From: an uncultured Lachnospiraceae bacterium
GTDB taxonomy: Bacteria > Bacillota > Clostridia > Lachnospirales > Lachnospiraceae
DNA: 6,540 nt
Assembly (NCBI GenBank): GCA_944376975.1
Contig: CALWEE010000094.1
Location: 1-6,540 of the forward strand
Direction of reading: 5' to 3'
Shown in pieces: positions 1 through 5,646 of this stretch; the first letter of the stretch is position 1; each line of letters begins with the position of its first letter. A program made the position numbers and the translations under genes. The notes beneath the pieces were generated by a model. The model was not told the DNA's origin. It made no database searches and saw only the letters and a list, made by a program, of their open reading frames with translations.

Positions 1-28
1 GCCGCGCGTGAAAACGCGGCCGAAAGGC
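1..28 (+). other. Short GC-rich hairpin(s) in the leader of the phasin-like gene
   Basis: Bases 1-6 (GCCGCG) are the exact reverse complement of bases 15-20 (CGCGGC), with an 8-base loop. An overlapping alternative pairs 19-21 with 26-28 around a GAAA tetraloop. The two cannot form together. No T-tract follows, so this is not an intrinsic terminator within the window. It may be a 5' leader structure or the tail of an element starting upstream of base 1. I do not match it to a known riboswitch class, and the stems are short enough to be chance in GC-rich DNA. Confidence 0.25.
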
Positions 29-42
29 GACGGGTCATCTGA

Positions 43-50
43 AGGGAGGA
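43..50 (+). promoter_or_regulatory. Strong Shine-Dalgarno site for the phasin-like gene
   Basis: AGGGAGGA lies about 7 bases before the ATG at 57. It is a near-ideal anti-16S match and fixes that start codon. The spacer is AT-rich (TATATT), which favours open mRNA and efficient initiation. Confidence 0.85.
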
Positions 51-56
51 TATATT

Positions 57-422
57 ATGGATATTTTAGGAGACGGCATTAAAAAAGTTTTACTGGCAGG
101 TATCGGAGCGGTGGCGGTGACCGCGGAAAAGTCAAAAGAAGTACTTGACGAGATGGTCCGGAAAGGCGAGCTGACCGTAGAGCAGGGGAAGGCCCTGAAT
201 GAAGAATTAAAGCACAATATCAAAAAGACGGTCCGGGACAACGTCAACGTTTCCGTAAAGACGTCCACGCCGGAAGAACTGGACGAACTTTTGGAGAAGA
301 TGACGCCGGAACAGATGGAACAGTTAAAATCCCGTATTCGGGAGATGGAAACGAAAGAGGCGGAGGCGGCGGAAGAAACCGGCGATCCGGACGCCAAACC
401 GGATGACGAGGCAGAAGCATGA
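57..422 (+). CDS. Phasin-superfamily-like small helical protein, partner of the ABC1 kinase
   Basis: This is a 121-residue soluble protein. Residues 8-22 form a short hydrophobic, glycine/alanine-rich helix (KKVLLAGIGAVAVTAEK). Residues 23-60 form a charged amphipathic helix with the pattern EKxxxxLDEMVRKGELTxEQGK. This combination is typical of phasin/polyhydroxyalkanoate-granule-associated-like proteins that Clostridia commonly encode next to an AarF/UbiB gene. Residues 71-100 are a second helical segment (TPEELDELLEKMTPEQMEQL), and residues 101-121 are a strongly acidic, probably disordered tail. The start is fixed by AGGGAGGA seven bases upstream. The stop codon overlaps the next start (ATGA), so translation is probably coupled and the two products probably act together. 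No PHA-synthesis genes are seen, so a granule role should not be assumed; a membrane- or kinase-accessory role is an inference. The family call rests on pattern recognition only. Confidence 0.72.
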   Translation: MDILGDGIKKVLLAGIGAVAVTAEKSKEVLDEMVRKGELTVEQGKALNEELKHNIKKTVRDNVNVSVKTSTPEELDELLEKMTPEQMEQLKSRIREMETKEAEAAEETGDPDAKPDDEAEA

Positions 423-2005
423 GCAAAAAGAAGTCGTCCCCCTATCGGTCCCGATTGGGGGAGATGACAGCCGTTTTGAGAAAACACGGCATCACCCGGG
501 GCGTCACTCCGGAAAAACTGCGGATGATACTGGAAGATCTGGGCCCCACGTTCATAAAGATCGGGCAGATCATGTCCATGCACTCCGACATTTTGCCCAA
601 GCGCTACTGTGATGAACTGATGCGCCTGCGGTCGGAAGTATCGCCCATGCCCTTTGGGGAAGTAGAAGAGATCCTTCAGGAAGATTATGGCTGCCCATGG
701 CAGGAGATCTTCCAGAGTATCGTCCATGAACCTTTAGGATCGGCTTCCATAGCCCAGGTACACCGGGCGGTGCTTACGGACGGCGGCGAAGTGGTCGTCA
801 AAGTCCAGCGGAAAGGCATATACGAAACGATGGCGCGGGACATCGCTCTGCTGCACAAAGCGGTGAAGCTGATGCCGCCGGTCAGCCTTAAAGGCATGGT
901 CGATCTGGATATGGTGCTGGACGAACTCTGGAACGTGGCCAGAGAGGAGATGGATTTCCTCAAAGAAGCCGAAAACATGGAAGAGTTCGCCAGGAAGAAC
1001 CAGGACGTGGCCTTTGTGGAAACGCCCCGGCTGTACCAGGAATATACGACCCGGCGGGTTCTTGTCATGGAATACATAGAAGGCTTCGGCATCGACGAAA
1101 AGCAGAAGCTTCTGGAAAATGGCTACGACCTGCGGGAAGTGGGCAGCAAGCTGGTGGATAACTTCATCAAGCAGGTCATCGAAGACGGTTATTTCCACGC
1201 GGATCCCCATTCCGGGAATATACGCGTCCGGGAAGGCAAGATCGTCTGGATCGATATGGGCATGATGGGCCGGCTCAGCGAGAGGGACCGGGAACTTCTG
1301 GAACGGGCAGTGGAAGGCATCGCGGAAAACGACGTGGGCAAGATCCAGGAGGCGGTGCTGGCGCTGGGCGAATTTAAAGAACGGCCCCATACCAGCCGGC
1401 TGTATAAAGATATCAGCGCGCTGCTGGTCAAGTACGGGACGGCCAGTATGGGAAGCATCGACGTGGCGGAAGTGATGACCGATCTCATGGAGATCATGAA
1501 AGAAAATGAGATCGTCATGCCCCATGGACTGACCCTGCTCGCCAGGGGACTGACCCAGATGGAAGGCCTGCTGGCGGATATCGCGCCGGATATCAATATG
1601 ACCGAGATCGCCGCCAGACGTATCAAGAGCAATTTCCTGAAAGATTTTGACCTGAAGGAAGGCCTGAAAAAGGGCGGAAAGCACCTGTACCGCTCGCTGT
1701 ATAAAGCGGCGGATATACCGTCTTTGCTGGCGGACGTCCTTCACGGTTACCTGAAAGGGCAGACCACGGTGAAACTGGACCTTCACGCGTCCCGGCAGCT
1801 GTCCGTCCTGCTGCGGCGTCTGGTGCGCAATATCGTCATGGGACTGTGGGTCATGGCCCTGCTGATCAGCTCCAGCATCATCTGTACCACCGACATGAAG
1901 CCGAAGGTGTTAGGCATCCCGGCTCTGGGCGCGTTCGGCTATCTGCTGGCGTTCATGATCATCGTCTATGTGTTCATCAAACATATCTTTTCAAAAAAAT
2001 ACTGA
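419..2005 (+). CDS. AarF/UbiB/ABC1-family atypical protein kinase-like membrane protein
   Basis: The 528-residue protein has the full set of UbiB-family signatures. The family-specific KxGQ motif is K47-I-G-Q50 (in LGPTFIKIGQIMSMHSDILP). The Ala-rich loop that replaces the kinase glycine-rich loop appears here as GSAS, 107-110, followed by IAQVH. The nucleotide-binding lysine is K128 (VVVKVQ), and the ExD element is E177-M-D179. The catalytic loop is HADPHSGN (260-267) and the metal-binding DMG is 279-281. Two membrane helices follow at about 471-490 and 501-521, ending in a basic tail, so it is a C-terminally anchored protein with its kinase-like domain probably cytoplasmic. Characterised relatives (UbiB, COQ8) support ubiquinone synthesis or lipid handling through ATPase activity. 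In a clostridial host without ubiquinone the role is unclear and is more likely membrane-lipid related. It overlaps the phasin-like gene by 4 bp (ATGA), with a weak GAGG site at 408-411, and is followed by a terminator. Confidence 0.93.
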   Translation: MSKKKSSPYRSRLGEMTAVLRKHGITRGVTPEKLRMILEDLGPTFIKIGQIMSMHSDILPKRYCDELMRLRSEVSPMPFGEVEEILQEDYGCPWQEIFQSIVHEPLGSASIAQVHRAVLTDGGEVVVKVQRKGIYETMARDIALLHKAVKLMPPVSLKGMVDLDMVLDELWNVAREEMDFLKEAENMEEFARKNQDVAFVETPRLYQEYTTRRVLVMEYIEGFGIDEKQKLLENGYDLREVGSKLVDNFIKQVIEDGYFHADPHSGNIRVREGKIVWIDMGMMGRLSERDRELLERAVEGIAENDVGKIQEAVLALGEFKERPHTSRLYKDISALLVKYGTASMGSIDVAEVMTDLMEIMKENEIVMPHGLTLLARGLTQMEGLLADIAPDINMTEIAARRIKSNFLKDFDLKEGLKKGGKHLYRSLYKAADIPSLLADVLHGYLKGQTTVKLDLHASRQLSVLLRRLVRNIVMGLWVMALLISSSIICTTDMKPKVLGIPALGAFGYLLAFMIIVYVFIKHIFSKKY

Positions 2006-2013
2006 TCGCGATC

Positions 2014-2054
2014 AAGGCGCGGAGCGTTAAAAAGACGTTCCGCGTCTTTTTTTT
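2014..2054 (+). terminator. Rho-independent terminator after the ABC1 kinase gene, with two alternative stems
   Basis: Bases 2014-2026 pair with 2036-2048, giving 13 bp with two G-U wobbles and a 9-base loop. The run of eight T residues at 2047-2054 completes an intrinsic terminator 8 bases past the stop codon. A second, mutually exclusive stem is perfect: AAAAAGACG (2029-2037) with CGTCTTTTT (2043-2051) around a TTCCG loop. That second stem has an A-tract on its left arm and could also act on the minus strand. It separates the phasin/ABC1 unit from the downstream Hsp70 unit. Confidence 0.85.
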
Positions 2055-2109
2055 CGCCCGAGAAAGCCTTTTGGATAAACAGGCGGGGGCAGGGGGAAAG
2101 GAAGCGCCC

Positions 2110-2115
2110 TATAAT
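2110..2115 (+). promoter_or_regulatory. Possible -10 element (TATAAT) for the Hsp70-like operon
   Basis: A perfect TATAAT hexamer sits in the only sizeable gap of the window, just after a terminator and before the three-gene block, where a promoter is expected. No convincing TTGACA-like -35 lies 15-19 bases upstream; that stretch is G-rich (GGCGGGGGCAGGGGG, about 2082-2096). There is also no extended TG motif. If active, transcription would start near 2121-2123. That would leave almost no leader for an ATG at 2127 and supports the start at 2163. It could instead be chance. Confidence 0.4.
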
Positions 2116-2151
2116 GATGATAGATCATGAAAAAGGCGAAAAAGGCCGGAT

Positions 2152-2156
2152 GGAGG
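2152..2156 (+). promoter_or_regulatory. Shine-Dalgarno site that decides the start at 2163
   Basis: GGAGG lies 6 bases before the ATG at 2163. The alternative in-frame ATG at 2127 has no purine-rich site at a usable distance, and it would add only 12 basic residues (MKKAKKAGWRRA) that look like a translated leader. The 2163 start is therefore preferred. Confidence 0.75.
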
Positions 2157-2162
2157 CGTGCG

Positions 2163-3962
2163 ATGAGATTTGATCCGGAAAAAGGGATGATACAGTTCGT
2201 GTTTGCCAATGAAGACCGTTATTATCTGCCCAGCCTGATCAGGCTGGATCTGAAACGGTATCTTTATATGCTGCTGCGCCGACAGGGCTATGAAGGGATC
2301 TTTTTCGTGGAAGAAGAGGAAAAAGGGCTTCGGCTGACCATGTCAGACGGGGATTCCCTCCGGATCTGCGAAGCGGGGATGGGGAAGCGTCTGTATCGGG
2401 AGGTTTTAAGAAAGTGGTTTCGGGGCGCGCCGGATCGGCCTGCGGGCGGAGGCCGGGTAAACGGGAACGAAGCCCAGATCTTCCGGCTGATCTGTCGGCT
2501 GATGCGGGCAAGGAAGCATCTGGCGTTTGTGTTCCCGGTGGAGATCTTTGACCGGATCGGCGCGTATCCGGACGTGGCGGCGGCCTTTTCGGAGGAAAGC
2601 AAAGGGTTTCTCAGAAAACGTCATCTGCTCCTGATCCAAGCGCCGGCCAACGCGGATGTGGCCAGGCAGTATTTCGCGCCGGAGAACAGCGTTTTCAGAT
2701 CCGGCCTCATACCGGAGATACAGGCGGTCTACGAAGCCGGGAGCCGGACGCCGGTCTATGAAGAACTTGTCCGGAAGATGGGAGAGCGGATCTGTTTCCT
2801 TAACCGGATGGACCGGGAAGCCGTTCATTCCATGATCCGCCGGTTTTTCCTCATGGAAGGCCGGAACATGGACGTTTATATGGAACGGGCAAAGGACTAC
2901 GCGGATTTCATATGGGCCTGGTACCATTCCCGGTCGTTCAGGGAAGCGGCCGGGCCGATCCTTCCGGCGAATGAAAAACGCCAGCTTCAGGTCGTTTACC
3001 GATACTTAAGCGAAGAACCGGCGTTTTCTTCCATGGATCAGAGCATGGTCCGACTGGGGCTGACCGGCGGACAGTCCGTGGCGGATCAGATCGGCGAACG
3101 TTTTGAGATGGACGCGGATCCGATCCGGCTGTATGATACCGATCCCGTGCTGAAGGCGTTTGAACGGTTTGCCGCTTTCGCGGGAAAGCAGATCCGGGAA
3201 AAACCTTTGTCAAAATGGCGGATATACCCCATGGGGCGGACCGATGAGGAAGCCTTTTATAAAGCGCGGCAAAAAATCCTGGACGATCTGGCGGCGTCGC
3301 AAAACGCGCTTGGAAAGCCGCGGATCGGATACGGGGAGAAAACGGGAGAAGACCTGTCATACCGATGGGGAAAAGAAGCGTCGGCCTGTATGGAACAGTG
3401 CATGGCGGCGGGGAAGGCCGCCGCGGCCGCCGGCGATATGGAAACGCTTGAACGTTCCGTAAAAGCCCTTCTTTACATGGCAGGGCCGGACACGCCGGAT
3501 CCTGGCTGCGCGCGGGCCTATATGGAAACATTGAAGCTTGGCGGGGAACTTTTTGAGGAAACAAAGCGGGAGGCGGTCCTGAAGGGGAAAGTGGCGGAAA
3601 AACAGGCGGAGCTTGTACGGTCCGTGGAAGCGGTCAAAGAAGAAAAGGAGCAGTATCCGGACGTCCTGGACGAGATCCGGATATGGAAGGGCGCTTCAAA
3701 AGACGGAAAGAAACTGTCGGCGAAGGCGGAAAAGACGCTGTATCAGCTGAGGAAAGTAAAGACTGTCCAGACGGAGGTAAACAGCATGAAGCATCAGGCC
3801 GCCGCCTGCGCGGAAAAGATCGACGGATACAGGCAGGCCATCTGCCAGATGGACAACGCGATCGGCTATATGACGATGACGCCGTCCGTAGATGTTAAGG
3901 AAGCGCTGGATAACGCCCGGGATCAGGTGGAAAAGATCATGAAAGAGTGGTGGATAGCATGA
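2163..3962 (+). CDS. Hypothetical protein with coiled-coil C-terminus, coupled to the Hsp70-like gene
   Basis: I do not recognise this 599-residue protein. Residues 1-60 look like a compact alpha/beta unit (a strand at 9-14, a helix around LIRLDLKRYLYMLLRRQGY, then a strand IFFVEEEEKGLRLTM). Residues 104-190 alternate helix and hydrophobic strand (HLAFVFP 119-125, HLLLIQAP 154-161), resembling a P-loop-type alpha/beta fold. However, no Walker A GxxxxGK[ST] is present; EAGMGKRLYRE (70-80) is not one. Any AAA-like ancestry would therefore be degenerate, and this is speculative. Residues 200-260 and 325-345 are helical and rich in aromatic and basic residues. An alanine-rich stretch lies at 414-423. 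Residues about 462-560 are charged and heptad-like (coiled coil), and the protein ends in WWIA. No signal peptide or membrane helix is evident, so it is probably cytoplasmic. Its TGA overlaps the ATG of the Hsp70-like gene, which implies coupled translation and a shared complex. The start at 2163 follows GGAGG at 2152-2156. Confidence 0.85.
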   Translation: MRFDPEKGMIQFVFANEDRYYLPSLIRLDLKRYLYMLLRRQGYEGIFFVEEEEKGLRLTMSDGDSLRICEAGMGKRLYREVLRKWFRGAPDRPAGGGRVNGNEAQIFRLICRLMRARKHLAFVFPVEIFDRIGAYPDVAAAFSEESKGFLRKRHLLLIQAPANADVARQYFAPENSVFRSGLIPEIQAVYEAGSRTPVYEELVRKMGERICFLNRMDREAVHSMIRRFFLMEGRNMDVYMERAKDYADFIWAWYHSRSFREAAGPILPANEKRQLQVVYRYLSEEPAFSSMDQSMVRLGLTGGQSVADQIGERFEMDADPIRLYDTDPVLKAFERFAAFAGKQIREKPLSKWRIYPMGRTDEEAFYKARQKILDDLAASQNALGKPRIGYGEKTGEDLSYRWGKEASACMEQCMAAGKAAAAAGDMETLERSVKALLYMAGPDTPDPGCARAYMETLKLGGELFEETKREAVLKGKVAEKQAELVRSVEAVKEEKEQYPDVLDEIRIWKGASKDGKKLSAKAEKTLYQLRKVKTVQTEVNSMKHQAAACAEKIDGYRQAICQMDNAIGYMTMTPSVDVKEALDNARDQVEKIMKEWWIA

Positions 3963-5632
3963 AAGGGATCGGATGCGACGGAGGAAGCACGTATATGACG
4001 ATTTCCTACGTGGATAAAAACAGCGGGGAACCGAAAGCGCTGACGCTTGGTCAGGATACGCCCTATATCCCGTCGGTGGCGGCGTACGACCACACGACCG
4101 GAAGATATGAATTCGGCCGGGCGGCCAAGAGCCGTACAGGGAAAAAAGACGTGACGTTATTAAAAGGGTTCAAGATGCTCCTTCCGGAAAAGGATCCGGC
4201 GCGTCTCGCCGAAAGAGGATTTACAGGCGAACATACGCCGGAGAGCGTGACCCGGCGTTTTATCGGATATTATCTGGGGAAAGCGCTGACGGACCTGGAC
4301 GAAACAGCCGTTGACGAACTGGTCATCTGCGCGCCGGAGATCTGGAATGACGCGGCGGGGACGCTGGATGGACGGCTGGCGCTGGGACAGATCTGTCAAC
4401 GGATGGGCTGCGTGAAGCATGTGCGGATCGTCAGCGAACCGGCTGCCGCCGCCGCGTTTTTCGCGTATAACTACAGGAAAACGGGCCATACAGGCTATAA
4501 CGGCTGTATTTTGCTGGTGGACTATGGCGGCGGAACGCTGGATATCACCTTGACCCGCGTGAAAGATGTTCCGGAAGGGGATAAAGACGTCATGGAAGTC
4601 CAGATACTGGACCGGTGCGGCGCCGGGGAAAACGAGGACGGCGAGATCGGGAAAGCCGGCATCGTCTATATGGAGACGGTGATGGCGGAGGCCATCGCGA
4701 AGGCCGGCATGCCGGTCAAAAAGGACGGCCGGTTTTTAAAGGCGGTGGATGAACTGGAAAAAGAGATCGTCAACCGGTCGGACGCCATTCTCCAGGAATT
4801 TGACGTTTACCTGGATTATCCGGAACAGATGGCGGAGCACATGTTCACCTATATCGAATACAACGGAAAAGACATCCCCGTATCTTACGGATCGCTGGCA
4901 GCGGTTTATGCCCGCGTCATTTATCCGGTGCTGGACGCGAATCTTAAAAAGATGAAAAAGCTTATGGATAAACGGGGACTGGATTATATGAACGGTGGGA
5001 GCGACACGTTCAAGATCGCCCTGGTGGGCGGGTTCGGCAATTTTTACCTGGTGCGCAGGCAGATCGAGGAAGCGTTCCGGATCCGGGTAAAAGATAAACG
5101 GACGGAAGGGATCATACGGAAAAGAGAAGACCGGGAACAGGCCGTATCGCTTGGCGCCGCTTTGCTGGCGGAAGGGAGCGTTCGCCTTAGGGATACGGCC
5201 GCCTACAGTATCGGCGTATGGAATTACGATCCCATCACCGGGGACCCGTGTTTAAATTACGCTATCCGCTACAAACAGGATCTGGAATATGACCGGGTCT
5301 ATTTTGCCCGAAGCCCGGCAGACGACGCGCCGACGGTGATCATGGCGCCCAAAGGCGGCTTTCGGAATTTCCTGATCAATTTCGGCGACGACGACCGAAC
5401 GGCCCGCCCGGCCCTGGCGAAAGAAGCGTTCGCGAAGAAGCTCAGTCACGTGATCACCAACACCTATCATACGGCGGTCATCGGGTTTTCCATATCCCAG
5501 TCGGGCGTGATCAGCCTTCATATCCACGATTACGACCTGCTCGCCGGACATATCGGCGAAGCAGATCATGTCATCGAGCTGACCCGGTACGCCGATCTGT
5601 TCGAGATCACCGATGTGAAACGGGTTCTTTAA
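3959..5632 (+). CDS. Divergent Hsp70-family ATPase with short, lid-less C-terminal region
   Basis: The 557-residue protein has an actin/Hsp70-type nucleotide-binding domain. Phosphate-1 is IGCDGGST (4-11; D7 and T11 match DnaK D8 and T12). K69 in LLKGFKMLL matches catalytic K70. Connect-1 is RIVSEPAAAAA (156-166; E160 matches E171). Phosphate-2 is VDYGGGTLDITL (187-198; D188 and T193 match D194 and T199). The adenosine motif is IALVGGFGNF (353-362) and connect-2 is AVSLGAALLAEG (395-406). ATP binding and hydrolysis are therefore likely. The linker reads VRLRD (408-412) instead of DnaK's hydrophobic VLLLD. Residues 413-524 look like a strongly diverged substrate-binding beta region (RDTAAYSIGV, then IGFSISQSGVISLHIHD 508-524). 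The protein ends soon after, with no helical lid or EEVD-type tail. The start at 3959 makes an ATGA overlap with the upstream gene; a GTG at 3947 would add only four residues. It is more likely a dedicated partner-driven ATPase than the housekeeping DnaK. Confidence 0.92.
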   Translation: MKGIGCDGGSTYMTISYVDKNSGEPKALTLGQDTPYIPSVAAYDHTTGRYEFGRAAKSRTGKKDVTLLKGFKMLLPEKDPARLAERGFTGEHTPESVTRRFIGYYLGKALTDLDETAVDELVICAPEIWNDAAGTLDGRLALGQICQRMGCVKHVRIVSEPAAAAAFFAYNYRKTGHTGYNGCILLVDYGGGTLDITLTRVKDVPEGDKDVMEVQILDRCGAGENEDGEIGKAGIVYMETVMAEAIAKAGMPVKKDGRFLKAVDELEKEIVNRSDAILQEFDVYLDYPEQMAEHMFTYIEYNGKDIPVSYGSLAAVYARVIYPVLDANLKKMKKLMDKRGLDYMNGGSDTFKIALVGGFGNFYLVRRQIEEAFRIRVKDKRTEGIIRKREDREQAVSLGAALLAEGSVRLRDTAAYSIGVWNYDPITGDPCLNYAIRYKQDLEYDRVYFARSPADDAPTVIMAPKGGFRNFLINFGDDDRTARPALAKEAFAKKLSHVITNTYHTAVIGFSISQSGVISLHIHDYDLLAGHIGEADHVIELTRYADLFEITDVKRVL

Positions 5633-5633
5633 G

Positions 5634-5639
5634 AGGAGG
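5634..5639 (+). promoter_or_regulatory. Consensus Shine-Dalgarno site for the coiled-coil gene
   Basis: A perfect AGGAGG within GAGGAGGAGAAG lies 7 bases before the ATG at 5647 and immediately follows the Hsp70-like stop codon. It is much stronger than the weak GGTGG-type site before the Hsp70-like gene. The third gene is therefore probably translated independently and at a higher rate than the Hsp70-like protein. Confidence 0.9.
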
Positions 5640-5646
5640 AGAAGTC

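Noticed and set aside
734..1786. 350-codon open frame on the minus strand
   Set aside because: It lies wholly inside the ABC1 kinase gene, whose motifs are unmistakable. The minus-strand product has no recognisable domain and reflects the codon bias of the real gene.
2003..2014. 12-bp perfect palindrome TGATCGCGATCA overlapping the ABC1 stop codon
   Set aside because: It could be an operator, but it sits at the end of a gene directly before the terminator and far from the next promoter. It is GATC-rich like much of the window, so chance is likely.
1846..2130. Plus-strand 94-codon frame spanning the end of the ABC1 gene and the terminator
   Set aside because: It overlaps the C-terminal membrane helices of the ABC1 protein in another frame and reads through a strong terminator.
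2127..2162. Upstream in-frame ATG that would extend the 599-residue protein by 12 residues
   Set aside because: There is no Shine-Dalgarno site at a usable distance, and it lies only a few bases from the possible transcription start. GGAGG clearly serves the ATG at 2163.
3405..3436. GC-only cluster with nested palindromes (GCGGCCGC, CCGCGG)
   Set aside because: It encodes the alanine-rich stretch MAAGKAAAAAG in frame. GCG/GCC codons for alanine create these palindromes automatically.
2938..3564. Minus-strand frame of 208 codons rich in Pro, Arg and Ser
   Set aside because: It is a shadow of the 599-residue gene. It has low-complexity GC-driven composition and no supporting start signal.
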